Positions 53,147 through 62,538 of a stretch of 64,000 nucleotides of DNA are shown piece by piece. The position numbers and the translations under genes are program-made. Numbering within the stretch: the first letter of the stretch is position 1; every line of letters begins with the position of its first letter. Below the pieces are notes generated by a model that was given only the letters and a program-made list of their open reading frames with translations, was not told where the DNA came from and ran no database searches. This stretch comes from Sinosporangium siamense (GTDB taxonomy: Bacteria; Actinomycetota; Actinomycetes; Streptosporangiales; Streptosporangiaceae), in the NCBI RefSeq assembly GCF_016863435.1, contig NZ_BOOW01000042.1, positions 62,001-126,000 of the forward strand, given 5' to 3'.

Positions 53147-53899
53147 ATGATCCAGCTCAACGGACTGACCAAACGCTACGGCGAGCAGCTCGCCGTGGAC
53201 GACCTCTCCTTCACCGTGCGGCCGGGCCTGGTCACCGGCTTCCTGGGGCCGAACGGCGCGGGCAAGAGCACGGCCATGCGCATGATCCTCGGCCTCGACC
53301 TGCCGACCGCCGGCACGGCCACGATCAACGGCCGCGCCCACGCTGAGCTGGTGCACCCGCTGCGCACGATCGGCGCGATGCTGGACGCGCGGGCGGTGCA
53401 TCCGCGGCGGACGGCGTACAAGCATCTGCTCTACCTGGCTCAGACAAACGGCCTGCCGGCCTCCCGCGTCGGCTTCGCCGCCCTCGACCCGTCGAGACCC
53501 ATCGCCTTCACCGGCCCCCAAGGCGGCCCTCCGGCAGGCGCCCCGGTGCTGGGCGACGAGGCCCGGCTACGTCAAGTGGTCAGCAACCTCGTCGGCAACG
53601 CGGTCACGCACACACCTGCCGGCACACCGGTCAGGATCGGTGTCGGGACCGATGGCGCGGACGCGGTGCTCGTGATCGAGGACAAAGGGCCGGGGCTCCC
53701 GGCCGAGGAGGTGGAGCGGGTCTTCGACCGCTTCCACCGCGCGGACGCTTCACGCGCGAGGGCCACGGGCGGCGCCGGCCTGGGCCTGGCGATCGTGCGG
53801 TCCATCGTGGGGGCGCACGGGGGACACGTGGAGCTGCGCTCGTCTCCCGGCGAAGGCGCGTCCTTCCGGATCAGGCTGCCGGCCGCCGGCGCACCGTGA
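53147..53899 (+). pseudogene. Deletion chimera: ABC ATPase head, histidine kinase tail
   Basis: A 250-codon uninterrupted frame made of two halves. Residues 1-105 are an ABC ATPase of the bacitracin/daunorubicin type (LTKRYGEQLAVDDLSF, Walker A GPNGAGKSTAMRMI, VHPRRTAYKHLLYLAQTNGLP). Residues about 130-250 are a HATPase (RLRQVVSNLVGNAVTHTP N box, IEDKGPGLP G1, GGAGLGLAIV G2). The ABC signature, Walker B and the kinase H box are all missing. It most likely arose by a deletion joining an ABC gene to a nearby sensor kinase gene. Neither function can survive, although the fused frame is open. Confidence 0.88.
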
Positions 53900-53904
53900 C
53901 TTCC

Positions 53905-53956
53905 GCCGGCCGCCGAGTGTCGCTACGCCTGCCGGCCGCCGAGTGTCGCTACGCCT
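53905..53956. repeat. Perfect 26-bp tandem duplication
   Basis: GCCGGCCGCCGAGTGTCGCT(ACGCCT) occurs twice without mismatch, 53905-53930 and 53931-53956, directly after the chimera. Confidence 0.9.
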
Positions 53957-54030
53957 GCCGGCGCACTGCTAGGGGATGGGGGATGCCGCCGAGCCCGGCA
54001 CCCCTTCGCGGCGGGTCGATCACCTTGTGA

Positions 54031-54516
54031 TCACTTCAGCATGTGCTCACACAAGACCTGGCCGGAGTCGTTGGTGGCGACCACCTTGCCCTCGACGAGA
54101 ATGCGGCACTTGCCAAGCTTGATCTTGCCCTTGGCGTCACGGACGGAACCGGGGATGATGTTGATCAACCTTCCGACCTTCTGCTCGGCCTTGGTGAGCT
54201 CGACCGTCACGGTCTTCTTCCACGGAAGCTCGGCGTCGGCCTCCGTCCCCGCCACATCGGCGACAAAGGCGATCGGCTGAACGGACTTACCCTTGCCGAT
54301 CACCTCCAGAGTGACCTTCCGGGTGACCGGCGCCGCCGGTGCCGGCGCCTCACCCGCCGCCGGTGCCGGCGCCTCACCCGCCGGCGAGGCCACCGCCGGC
54401 ACAGGAGCCCCCGCGGCCCCGCTCGAAACCGGCTCCGCCTGCTGACAGGCGGTCACCCCCAGGGCGACCAAGACCATGGACCCGGCGATTCGTATGAGTG
54501 GCGACATCTTGACCAT
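54031..54516 (-). CDS. Lipoprotein, MmpS-like
   Basis: A 161-residue protein from ATG 54516, or 158 from ATG 54507. The lipobox LGVTAC puts the acylated Cys at about residue 21. A Pro/Ala linker contains two copies of GEAPAPAA (24-bp repeat). The mature domain (VTLEVIGKGKSVQPIAFVAD to CRILVEGKVVATNDSGQVLC) has the beta-sandwich pattern of MmpS/DUF-type transport accessory proteins, with a pair of Cys. No MmpL-like gene is adjacent. The role is uncertain. Confidence 0.75.
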   Translation of the reverse strand: MVKMSPLIRIAGSMVLVALGVTACQQAEPVSSGAAGAPVPAVASPAGEAPAPAAGEAPAPAAPVTRKVTLEVIGKGKSVQPIAFVADVAGTEADAELPWKKTVTVELTKAEQKVGRLINIIPGSVRDAKGKIKLGKCRILVEGKVVATNDSGQVLCEHMLK

Positions 54517-54687
54517 GGCAGCCCAGGCTACCGCCCACCCTTCCCCGTCACCGGGATAGCCGACCACTTCATCCAGCGAGGCGCCGAGACTCGATGAGCC
54601 GGCGGCCGGGGCCGGGAATGAGCGGCGTCCTGCGATGGTTGCAGGCGAACGGCCACGCGGATTCACCGATCCTGAGAGGGGAACGCC

Positions 54688-55035
54688 ATGACCACCTTCG
54701 AGACGCTCGCCGAGCGCTACGAGCGCGGCGTGACGTTCTTCGAGGCGCGCGACTACATCACAGCGGCCGAGCTGCTCGGCACCGTCAGCGCGGAGGAGCC
54801 CGGCAACCTCGCCGTGCGGATGCTGCTGGCCCGGGCCTACTACCACTCGGCCCAGCTGGGCCGCGCCGAGCAGGAGCTGCGCAAGGCCGTCGAGCAGGAC
54901 CCCTCCGACGCCTACGCCCACCTGCTCCTCGGCCGCACCCTGCAGCGGCAGAGCCGCCACGGTGAAGGCCAGGGCCACCTGCGCCTCGCCGCGGCCCTGA
55001 GCGGCGAGGCCGCCTACGCGGCGTTCGCCCCCTGA
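54688..55035 (+). CDS. Small TPR protein
   Basis: A 115-residue protein with GAGAGGGG upstream of its ATG. Three TPR units: RYERGVTFFEARDYITAAEL, AVRMLLARAYYHSAQLGRAE and AYAHLLLGRTLQRQSRHGEG. It matches the short actinomycete TPR proteins that act as protein-interaction modules. No partner gene is evident. Confidence 0.85.
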   Translation: MTTFETLAERYERGVTFFEARDYITAAELLGTVSAEEPGNLAVRMLLARAYYHSAQLGRAEQELRKAVEQDPSDAYAHLLLGRTLQRQSRHGEGQGHLRLAAALSGEAAYAAFAP

Positions 55036-55125
55036 CCCGGCTCCGCCGTACGGCACGAGCCCGCCGGAAGCCGGCTGTCACCGCCAGGTGCGGCCGGCAC
55101 GGCGAAGCCCGGGGCCGCCAGCGCC

Positions 55126-55264
55126 TTGCCGCGGACCGTGAGGGGCCCTGGAACAGCCTCTACCTGGATGCCCTGGCAAGCGACTGCGGGCGCAGGGGTT
55201 CCCGGTCACCGAGGAGATGTGCGCCCGTCTGTCGCCGATCCGGTCTCCGTTCGGTATGGCCTAG
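55126..55264 (+). pseudogene. Tn3-family transposase C-terminal remnant
   Basis: EGPWNSLYLD in one frame, then after a shift KRLRAQGFPVTEEMCARLSP at 55174-55235, ends at a TAG. This matches the end of Tn3-type transposases (WN..YL..A...LRA.G..V....ARLSP). The usual final GRY(S/A)F segment is lost. Terminal inverted repeats were not found. Confidence 0.65.
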
Positions 55265-55325
55265 GCGCCGAGGGAGACGCCGAACTCCACTTCGACGAGC
55301 TTGAACATGACGTCCCAGAATCAAC

Positions 55326-56144
55326 CTAACCTTCAACAGACCCGCGGACGAGCTGCGCCCGGCTCGGGCGCATCAGCCACGCGGCAGCGGCGAGCGTGAG
55401 CACCCAGCCGATCACTTCGATGAGCAGGTGATCCGTTGCGTTGGGGACGGATTGCAGCAGGTACACCCGGACGCTGTTGATCGCTCCGTGCGTCAAAACC
55501 GCCGGCCAGACACTCCCCGAATGCCAGCGAAGTGCGAGCAACAGCGGCGCCCATGGCAGCATGCCCGCGAAGTAGATGACGATGTCCCAGGCGGGACGAT
55601 CACCGATGACGGCGAGGACAGGCAGGTGCCAGACGATCCAGACCAGACCACTGACAAGGGCCAGCGGCCAGAATCCCCATGACGCGGCGCGCGTCGCCAG
55701 CCAGCCGCGCCAGCCGAACTCTTCTCCGATGGCGAAGACCGACTGCATGAGGAAGACCGGAGCGATCCACATGGTCGACACTAAGATCTGGTCAACCGGG
55801 TTGAGCTGCCAGATCCCCAATGCCAGTGCGATGGCGGTTTGGACCGCGGCGATCGCGGCGATGAGGCCGATGCCGATGCCGGCCCACTTGGGTGTGCCGC
55901 GCCACCTGGTGGCGAACGTCTCTCGGAACGTTCCGGGTCGTCGGGCAAGCCACATGATGATCGCTGCGAGCAGTGGGGTCTGTTGCATGATCGGAGTGAT
56001 CAGGTTGTAGAAGTCCGTCGGGACGAGCCGGAAGACCATCGGAACGGACAGCGCGAAACACAGCAGGACGGCGATCGCGAAGAACCACGTGACATCGATG
56101 ACAGTTGATCTGGCAGAACTGGAGTGCGTGGGGGACGCAGTCAT
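55326..56144 (-). CDS. CPBP-family intramembrane metalloprotease
   Basis: A 272-residue protein with about eight helices from ATG 56144 (GAGG 5 nt upstream). Motif 1 is FAIGEEFGWRGWLATR with the Glu-Glu pair and Arg, motif 2 is VWHLPVL (His), and motif 3 is LTHGAINSVR (His, Asn). All catalytic positions of the CAAX protease/Abi fold are present. Bacterial members process membrane-embedded proteins or confer bacteriocin self-immunity. No substrate is suggested by the neighbours. Confidence 0.9.
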   Translation of the reverse strand: MTASPTHSSSARSTVIDVTWFFAIAVLLCFALSVPMVFRLVPTDFYNLITPIMQQTPLLAAIIMWLARRPGTFRETFATRWRGTPKWAGIGIGLIAAIAAVQTAIALALGIWQLNPVDQILVSTMWIAPVFLMQSVFAIGEEFGWRGWLATRAASWGFWPLALVSGLVWIVWHLPVLAVIGDRPAWDIVIYFAGMLPWAPLLLALRWHSGSVWPAVLTHGAINSVRVYLLQSVPNATDHLLIEVIGWVLTLAAAAWLMRPSRAQLVRGSVEG

Positions 56145-56294
56145 GATGACCTCGTTTCGTGCGGGCGCGAGGATCTGCTCGATGGGCGTAGCGCGGATCG
56201 GCCATCTTGAAGACGTAGGAAACGCACAATCTCGAAACTAGGCCCGGCGGAATCGGTCCGGCCTCACCCGAAGGGGTGAACCCGGTACCGCCCG

Positions 56295-56560
56295 TCAGGA
56301 TGAAATTGGGTGGCGAGCGACGAGCCCGTTCCCGTAGGCGTAGATCACCGCGCGCACGCGGTCGCGCAAGTTCAGTTTCTGCGGGATGGCCCGGACGTGC
56401 GACTTCACGGTGTTCTCGCTCAGCACCGGTTCCGCGCAGATCTCACTGTTGGACCTGCCGCGGGCGAGCAGGCCGAAGATCTCGACCTCACGTGAGGTGA
56501 GACCGTCCGGGCGGGGCATGCGGATGCCCATCGGCACCACGTCGAGCAGAAGGTCGTCCG
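56295..56560 (-). pseudogene. Fragment of a NarL-type response regulator
   Basis: Only the LuxR-type HTH remains: LTSREVEIFGLLARGRSNSE, then VLSENTVKSHVRAIPQKL and LRDRVRAVIYAYGNGLV. The receiver domain is absent. Parts of the HTH are altered (ICAEP and RAIPQ in places that normally read IAxEL and RILxK). It abuts a broken phosphatase gene, so it is a remnant. Confidence 0.75.
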
Positions 56561-56640
56561 GTATGCGGCCGGTACCGCGTTCGCCCCCCTGGCCCCGGCT
56601 GTGCCGTACGGCATGAGCCTGCTGGAGGACGGTCGTCGGC

Positions 56641-57293
56641 TCAGAGTGTGCCGACCGACAGGTGGAGGGCCTCGTCGCCCGCGTGGGGTTCGACGGCGCG
56701 CAGGTCGTCGATCCAGAGGTCGGCGGGTAGCTCCGCGCGGGGCGATGTGGTGAGCAGGGCGACGACGCGGGCGCCCGCTGAGGCGCCTGCGGCTACGCCG
56801 CTGGGGGAGTCCTCGAACACCAGGCAGTCGCCTGGCTCGGCAGACAGGGCGCGGGCGGCCATCATGTAGCCCTCGGGGTTCGGCTTGCCCTCGTTGACGT
56901 CGTCGGCCGAGACCAGCACGGGGCTGGGGGAGGCCGGCGGCGCGCAGGCGGCCGCGGACGAGGGCCTCGCTGCCCGAGGTCACCACCGCCCACCGGTCCG
57001 CGGGCAGGCGGTCGAGCAGCCGGCGGGCGCCCGGCACCTCCTCGATGCCGTCCAGAGCGGCGAGCTCGCGTTCCTCAAGCCGCCTGGCCTCCTCCTCGGC
57101 GTCGAGTTCGGGGGCGACGATCCGTACGATCTCCACGTCACGGCGGCCCCGGGAGATCTCGATGACGTGACCGGGGTCGAGGCCGTGCTCGGCGGCCCAC
57201 TCGGCGAGCACCCGGTCGATCACCTGTTGTGAGTGCACCAGCACTCCATCGGAGTCGAACAGGACCGCCGCACAACGCAGACTGACTGGCATC
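56641..57293 (-). pseudogene. HAD-superfamily sugar phosphatase, one frameshift
   Basis: From ATG 57293, LRCAAVLFDSDGVLVHS is HAD motif I (DSDG). Cap residues and WAVVTSGSEALVRGRL (motif II) follow. At a CCCCC run (about 56926-56930) the frame must shift by one base to continue as SADDVNEGKPNPEGYMMAAR (motif III Lys) and CLVFEDSPSGVAAG (motif IV). All catalytic motifs are present across the two frames. This is either a real inactivating single-base change or a homopolymer sequencing error. Intact relatives dephosphorylate sugar phosphates. Confidence 0.8.
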
Positions 57294-57586
57294 GACCGGC
57301 CTTTCCCCCGCCGTCGGTGTGGACGATCCTTCCAGGCTGACCATCTCCGCACACCGATGTCAACGCGGGGTACCGCGTGGCGCGGCTTCGGGAAACGTGC
57401 TCTTCGATGCCGGGCTAGCGGTTCTTGCCGCCTGGGAACCAGGCAACCCCAGGCCGTCATCGACGTCCCGACCGCCTTCCTCGGCTGACCAGGCGATCCC
57501 CCTTCCTGCCGGCTCTGGTCCGGTTAAGCGTTCCGCGCCGCAATCGCGCGTCCTGTGGCTGTGCCCCCGATGACTTGGGGGCGGGG

Positions 57587-58234
57587 TCAGGCGCGGAGGT
57601 ACATCAGGACGGCGCGGACGCGGCGGTGGTCGTCGGTGACCGTGGGCGGGAGATCCAGTTTGGTGAAGATGGCGTTGATGTGTTTGCCGACCACCTTCTC
57701 GCTCACCCTCAGCTCGTTGGTGATCGCCGTGTTGGAGCGGCCCTCCGCCATGAGGGCGAGGATCTCGCGTTCGCGAGGCGTGAGGCGGGTCAGCGGGTTG
57801 TGATGGCGGGTGAGGAGGAGGCGGACCACCTCGGGGTCGATGACGCAGCCGCCGGCGGCGACCCGTTCGACGCCGTCGACGAACTCGCGCACCTCAAGGA
57901 TGCGGTCCTTCAGCAGGTAGCCGATGCCGCCGTCGTTCGTGGACTCCAGGAGCTTGGCGGCGTAGGCCGTGGCCACATATTGACTGAGGATCAGGACGGG
58001 GAGCCCGGGGTGGGCGCGGCGGAGGGCGACGGCGGCGCGCAGGCCCTCGTCGGTGAAGGTGGGCGGCATGCGCACGTCGGTGACCACGATGTCGGGGGAC
58101 TGCTCGGCGACGGCGGCCGACATCGAGTCCGGATCGCCGGCGGCGGCCACCACCTCGTGGCCGAAGCGGGCCAGCAGCGCGGCCAGCCCCTCACGCAGCA
58201 GCAACGCGTCCTCGGCGAGCACTATGCGGAGCAC
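57587..58234 (-). CDS. NarL-family response regulator
   Basis: A 215-residue regulator from GTG 58234 (GGAG 5 nt upstream). Receiver: LRIVLAEDALLLREGLAALL (acidic pocket with Glu-Asp), phosphoacceptor in IVVTDVRMPPTFTDEGL, Lys in GYLLKDRI. LuxR HTH: LTPREREILALMAEGRSNTA then ITNELRVSEKVVGKHI. Its start overlaps the histidine kinase gene by 13 nt, which defines a two-component pair. The target genes are unknown. Confidence 0.93.
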   Translation of the reverse strand: MLRIVLAEDALLLREGLAALLARFGHEVVAAAGDPDSMSAAVAEQSPDIVVTDVRMPPTFTDEGLRAAVALRRAHPGLPVLILSQYVATAYAAKLLESTNDGGIGYLLKDRILEVREFVDGVERVAAGGCVIDPEVVRLLLTRHHNPLTRLTPREREILALMAEGRSNTAITNELRVSEKVVGKHINAIFTKLDLPPTVTDDHRRVRAVLMYLRA

Positions 58235-59472
58235 GGCAACTCCAGGCGCAGGGTCGTGGGCCCGCCGGGCGGGCTGGTCAAGGTGATGGTGCCGGCCAGG
58301 GCGTCGACCCGGTCGGCCAGTCCGGTCAGGCCCGTGCCGCGCGCCGGATCCGCGCCGCCCTTGCCATTGTCGTCTACGACGACGGTCAGGATGCCGGCGC
58401 CGGCCGAGCCGGTCACCGTGATCTCGGTGGCGGCGGCGTGCCGGGCCGCGTTGGTCAGGGCCTCGGCGACGACGAAGTACGCCGTGGACTCCACGGGCGC
58501 CGGTAATCGTTCCGGCACCTCCATCGCCACGGTCACCGGCACGGCCAGGCCCGCCGCGAGGTCGGCGACGGCGGCGCGGAGGCCCAGGTCGGTCAGCACC
58601 CGGGGGTGGATGCCGTGGACCAGCTCGCGCAGCTCGGAGAGCGCGGCCTTGGCCTCCCCGGCCGCCTGCGCGAGCAGAGGGCGGGCGGCCTCGGGGTCGT
58701 GGTCGAGTTCGAGCTGGGCCGTGACAAGCGTCATGCCGAGCCGGAGGAGCCGCTGCTGGGCGCCGTCGTGCAGGTCGCGCTCGATGCGGCGGCGCTCCGA
58801 CTCGAAGGCGTCGATGAGGCGGGCGCGGGAACTGGTCAGCGAGCGGACGCGGGCCTCGTCGCCGGGGGAGAGCAGGAGTCGGGCGAGCGCGCCGTGGGCC
58901 AGCGCGGCGAGGGCCGTCGCGTAGGAGAGGAGTACGGCGGTGCCGAGCACGGCCAGTGCGGCCCCGCCGACCAGCGCGAACACCTGGCCGTCTGCGGCGG
59001 CGGTCCCCATCGCGGGTGTGGCGGGCGCCGGGCCGCCGGGTTGCGAGGTGGCGAGGTTGGCGACGCCGCTCAGGTAGACCAGCGTGGGGGCAGAGCCGAG
59101 CAGCAGTGCCACGACGTTCACGGCCAGCAGCATGCTGCCGTGCAGCACCAGGTAGGCCAGCTCGCGCCAGGTGGCCGCGTCGGTGTGCCGAGCCCTCAGC
59201 CGGGCGGCGAACCCGGCACGGTCCAGGACGCGGTGCGGGCCGGGCAGCGCGGGGAGGCCGAGGAGCGCGACGCGCCGCCGCTCGGCTGCCGCGAGCGGGG
59301 ACGTCAGCAGCGGCGTGAGCACATACGCGCCCGCCACCAGCGCCACCGGAACCCACGCCAGGGCCAGCAGGCCGCTGACCACGCCGGTGAGCACGTAGGC
59401 GGCGGTGCGCAGCGGCCAGGGGGACGCGACAAAGCGCAGGGGAGCCCCACGCAGAGCCTCTGACAATTCCAT
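58222..59472 (-). CDS. Sensor histidine kinase (HisKA_3 type)
   Basis: A 416-residue kinase from ATG 59472. Four hydrophobic segments lie between residues 25 and 210. HisKA_3 box: ERRRIERDLHDGAQQRLLRL with the phosphoacceptor His. HATPase: VVAEALTNAARHAAAT (N box), VVDDNGKGGAD (G1), GTGLTGLADRVDAL (G2). It overlaps the response regulator gene. Divergent from a secreted hydrolase gene across 120 nt. Confidence 0.93.
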   Translation of the reverse strand: MELSEALRGAPLRFVASPWPLRTAAYVLTGVVSGLLALAWVPVALVAGAYVLTPLLTSPLAAAERRRVALLGLPALPGPHRVLDRAGFAARLRARHTDAATWRELAYLVLHGSMLLAVNVVALLLGSAPTLVYLSGVANLATSQPGGPAPATPAMGTAAADGQVFALVGGAALAVLGTAVLLSYATALAALAHGALARLLLSPGDEARVRSLTSSRARLIDAFESERRRIERDLHDGAQQRLLRLGMTLVTAQLELDHDPEAARPLLAQAAGEAKAALSELRELVHGIHPRVLTDLGLRAAVADLAAGLAVPVTVAMEVPERLPAPVESTAYFVVAEALTNAARHAAATEITVTGSAGAGILTVVVDDNGKGGADPARGTGLTGLADRVDALAGTITLTSPPGGPTTLRLELPCSA

Positions 59473-59592
59473 GGCGGCCACTGTACGAGGTAGGGCCTGC
59501 CCACCCCCGGAACTGGATGTGGAGACTCCTGTGCCCGCCCGCCGCACCGCCTTGGATGGGCCTTCGGCAAGTTGCGAAGGAGGAGTTTCATA

Positions 59593-61053
59593 ATGGGATT
59601 CGCCTACAAGCTGGGTGCGGTGCTCGCGGGCACTGTGCTCGCATTCCCGGGCGGCACGGCGCTTCCGCGTCACGGCGCGGCGGCGGCGCCGGAGATCGCG
59701 TGGGCGCCGTGTGCGGACAACCGGGCCGTCGAATGCGGTGAGCTGCAGGTCCCGGTCGATTGGGGACGGCCGGGCGGGGCGAGGTTCGGCCTGGCGGTGG
59801 CCAGGCTCAAGGCAGCGGAGCCGGGGCGGCGCATCGGCGTCCTGGCGGTGAACTTCGGCGGCGGGCCGGGCACCGATTTCGTCCAGGGCGCGGCGAGCAC
59901 GTACTTCAGCAAAGAGATCCTGGCGAGATTCGACATCGTGAGTTTCGACCCGCGCGGCATGGGACGCAGCTCCCCGGTGCGGTGCTCGGCCGACATCGTC
60001 CGGCGCGAGCCCCTGCCCACACCCCGTGACCAGGCCGAGTTCGACCGGTTCCGGGCGTACACCGCCGAGCTGGCCGCAGACTGCCGGCGCCGCACAGGAC
60101 CGGTGGCCGATCACCTCGACTCGGTCAGCGGCGCCCGGGACCTCGACGCCGTACGCGCCGCGCTCGGCGAGAGCACGATCAGCTACCACGGCGTGTCCGC
60201 GGGAACACTGCCCGGGCAGCATTACGCGGAGCTGTTCGGGCGCAATCTCCGGGCCATGTCGCTGGACAGCGTCGTCGACCACAGCATGCCCACCGGCCGC
60301 TTCCTGAAGAGCCAGGCGGCCAACGCCGAGGACGCGTTTGTGGCCTTCGCCCGCTGGTGCGCCCGCGACCGGGCATGTGCGCTGCACGGCAGGGACGTCC
60401 CGCAGATCTGGGACGGGCTCATGGTTCGGGCGGACCGGGGCACGCTACGCGACCCCGCCATGGCCGGCCGCGTGCTGAGCGCGTACGACCTGGCCACGGA
60501 GGCGCATCTGGGCGGCCTTATGGGGCCGGATTACTCCTGGCTGGCCAAGCGGATGGCCTCGTTGGAGTCGGGGAAGCCGGGACCCCGTGGCATCGTACGC
60601 GGCGGGCCACCCCCGGAGATGCGGGAGATCGAGCATCCGGCGGTCGCCGGCTGCCAGGATTGGCGGCTGACGATCTCCGACCACCGGCGGTTCGCCGCCC
60701 TCGCCGCGAAGATGCGCCGGGTCGCGCCCCACATGCGCACCCAGCCCGACACCCAGGCGTTCGCCCTGACCTGTGCCCTCTGGCCGGTCGAGCCGCGCAA
60801 CCCCCAGCACCGGCTGAAGGTGCCGGCGGGCACTCCCCCGATCCTGCTGGTCAACGCGCGTCACGACCCGGCGACAGGGCACACCCGGGCGGTGAGGGTC
60901 CTCCGGCAGCTCGGCCAGGGCGCGGCGCTGGTGACCTACGAGGGCGCGGGCCACGGCGCCTACGAGCGCACGGCCTGCACCCGGCGGGCGGTCGACGACT
61001 ACCTGCTGCACCTGCGCGTCCCCGCCGGGGACGGCCTCACGTGTGAGCGCTGA
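59593..61053 (+). CDS. Secreted alpha/beta hydrolase (tripeptidyl aminopeptidase-like)
   Basis: A 486-residue hydrolase with GAAGGAGGAG upstream of its ATG. Weak signal peptide LGAVLAGTVLAFPGG. The N-terminal IAWAPCADNRAVECGELQVPVDW and NFGGGPGTDFVQG are typical of the SlpD/Tap family. Nucleophile elbow GVSAGTLPGQHYAELF (Ser; the usual Tyr after it is Ala), oxyanion FDPRGMGRSSPVRC, C-terminal Asp in VNARHDPATG and His in GAGHGAYERTACTRRAVDDYL. Family members release N-terminal tripeptides or hydrolyse esters outside the cell. Confidence 0.9.
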   Translation: MGFAYKLGAVLAGTVLAFPGGTALPRHGAAAAPEIAWAPCADNRAVECGELQVPVDWGRPGGARFGLAVARLKAAEPGRRIGVLAVNFGGGPGTDFVQGAASTYFSKEILARFDIVSFDPRGMGRSSPVRCSADIVRREPLPTPRDQAEFDRFRAYTAELAADCRRRTGPVADHLDSVSGARDLDAVRAALGESTISYHGVSAGTLPGQHYAELFGRNLRAMSLDSVVDHSMPTGRFLKSQAANAEDAFVAFARWCARDRACALHGRDVPQIWDGLMVRADRGTLRDPAMAGRVLSAYDLATEAHLGGLMGPDYSWLAKRMASLESGKPGPRGIVRGGPPPEMREIEHPAVAGCQDWRLTISDHRRFAALAAKMRRVAPHMRTQPDTQAFALTCALWPVEPRNPQHRLKVPAGTPPILLVNARHDPATGHTRAVRVLRQLGQGAALVTYEGAGHGAYERTACTRRAVDDYLLHLRVPAGDGLTCER

Positions 61054-61466
61054 GCTGCGCCTTTCACCGCCGCCGCCTTGTTCGTGCGCCTGCCTGTGAC
61101 AGTGCACGTCTGCTGCGCCGGGTTCGAGCGCGGCCCTGCTGTCGCCTCCACCCCGCCGCCGGCCAGCAGTTTCCCGCACGGGCCGGGCGAGAGGGCGATA
61201 CCCGCGGCCCGCCGGTGGGCCGCCGTGGCGCTGTACCCCGACGAGCTGGGCTGGTTGTGTGAGGCCCTAGCCCCTCAACGCCGCCGCCGACGATCGCGAC
61301 AAGGACGACGACGGGTTGGAGCCGCTCGACTGATCTCGCGATCGCGGTGGGCGTGCTGGATGGGGTGAGGTTTGCTGCTCGCCGTTGCTTCGAGAGTGCT
61401 GGGCCGACTGGGGGCTTTCTGGGGGCCGCATCGCGTGCGCGCCCAACAGTCGGTCTTCGGCGGTCG
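61054..61466. other. Intergenic region, no gene recognised
   Basis: About 410 bases between convergent genes. No domain or clear hairpin is visible. Codon bias is not gene-like on either strand. Confidence 0.4.
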
Positions 61467-61898
61467 TCAGGTGGCGAAGACTTGGGCGTCGTCGGCGAAG
61501 GCCTTGAACTCCAGGGCGTTGCCTGCGGGATCGAGGAGGAACATCGTCCACTGCTCACCGGTCTGCCCTTCGAAGCGTACGCAGGGCTCGATGACGAACG
61601 ACCTGCCTGCTGTGCGCAGCCGGTCGGCCAGTTCGTGGAACTCGGGGATGGGCAGGATCAGGCCGAAGTGCGGGATGGGGACGTCGTGGCGGTCGACCGG
61701 GTTGTGGATGCGTTGCGGGCGGCCCGGTGCGAGGTGGGTGACGAATTGGTGGCCGTAAAGGGTCCAGTCCACCCAGGTCTCCGCGCTGCGGCCCTGCGTC
61801 AGGCCGAGGACCTCGCCGTAGAAGTGCCGGGCGGCTGCCAGGTCGTCGACAGGCATGGCCAGATGGAACCGCGGGATCGGTGAGTCGGGAACGGTCAT
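61467..61898 (-). CDS. VOC-family (glyoxalase-like) protein
   Basis: A 143-residue protein from ATG 61898 with GGAAGG upstream. Two betaalphabetabetabeta units: FHLAMPVDDLAAARHFYGEV at the start, and FGLILPIPEFHELADRLRTA followed by TMFLLDPAGNALEFKAF. Candidate metal ligands are His (FHLAM), His (PHFGL) and Glu (ALEFK). Members include isomerases, dioxygenases and resistance proteins. The function is not deducible. Confidence 0.9.
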   Translation of the reverse strand: MTVPDSPIPRFHLAMPVDDLAAARHFYGEVLGLTQGRSAETWVDWTLYGHQFVTHLAPGRPQRIHNPVDRHDVPIPHFGLILPIPEFHELADRLRTAGRSFVIEPCVRFEGQTGEQWTMFLLDPAGNALEFKAFADDAQVFAT

Positions 61899-61924
61899 GG
61901 GGAATGTCCTTCCTTCTGTTCCTA

Positions 61925-62095
61925 TTGACTCGGATCAACCTCAGCACGGAGGGATACCTCGGCTGCATCCCGCGCGAGCACCGCGAACTGGTCGCCGCCT
62001 TGCGCTCACGCGAGGCGGCGACCGCCCTCGAACTCTTCGCCGCCCATCGCCGCCACGCCGTCGACGTGCTCACTGGATCGACCGACCCGAGCTGA
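61925..62095 (+). pseudogene. C-terminal fragment of a GntR/FCD regulator
   Basis: A short frame reads EGYLGCIPREHRELVAALRS then REAATALELFAAHRRHAVDV. This resembles the last helices of the FCD ligand-binding domain of FadR-type GntR regulators (EH..lv.Alr..da..A......H...a). No HTH or start is present. Confidence 0.5.
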
Positions 62096-62315
62096 ACAAC
62101 GGCCAGGCGCGCGCTCGCACTCTGGGCGGTGACGGACCTGCTGCCGGAAGCAGCCGGCTCTCGGCGGCGGGGCGAGCTCGATCAGGCAGGAGTTCGGCCA
62201 GATCAGGCCGCCCTGGTCGCGGCGCACCGGTCGGACGTCGATGGCCCGCTGGGACCCGCCCGTTGTCCGAGATCAACTACTTGGCGGTTGGTGTCACGTT
62301 TTCTTACCAACACCC
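62096..62315. other. Intergenic, nothing recognised
   Basis: About 220 bases without a gene-like frame between the GntR fragment and the ferredoxin gene end. Confidence 0.3.
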
Positions 62316-62513
62316 CTACTCCTGCAGGATGGAGAGGGCTCGGGATGGGCACAGGGTGACGGCGTGGTGTGCCTGTCTGGCGCTCTGGTCGTCGGGGTGA
62401 TCGGTCAGCAGGGCCACGATGCCGTCGTCGTCTTGGGCGAAGACGGCAGGTTCGGTCAGGACGCATTGGCCGGAGCCGACGCAGAGGTCGCTGTCGGCTT
62501 TGATGCGCATCAT
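62316..62513 (-). CDS. 3Fe-4S ferredoxin, P450 redox partner
   Basis: A 65-residue ferredoxin from the first of two ATGs (62513). Cys ligands: CVGSGQC (C-x5-C) and the distal CPSRAL, with the middle Cys position replaced, giving a [3Fe-4S] cluster pattern. IKADSDLCVGSGQCVLTEP is typical of the ferredoxins co-encoded with actinomycete CYP105-type P450s. It starts 26 nt after the P450 gene and should pass electrons to it. Confidence 0.9.
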   Translation of the reverse strand: MMRIKADSDLCVGSGQCVLTEPAVFAQDDDGIVALLTDHPDDQSARQAHHAVTLCPSRALSILQE

Positions 62514-62538
62514 GCCCTGCTCCCCAGATATGCCCTGC

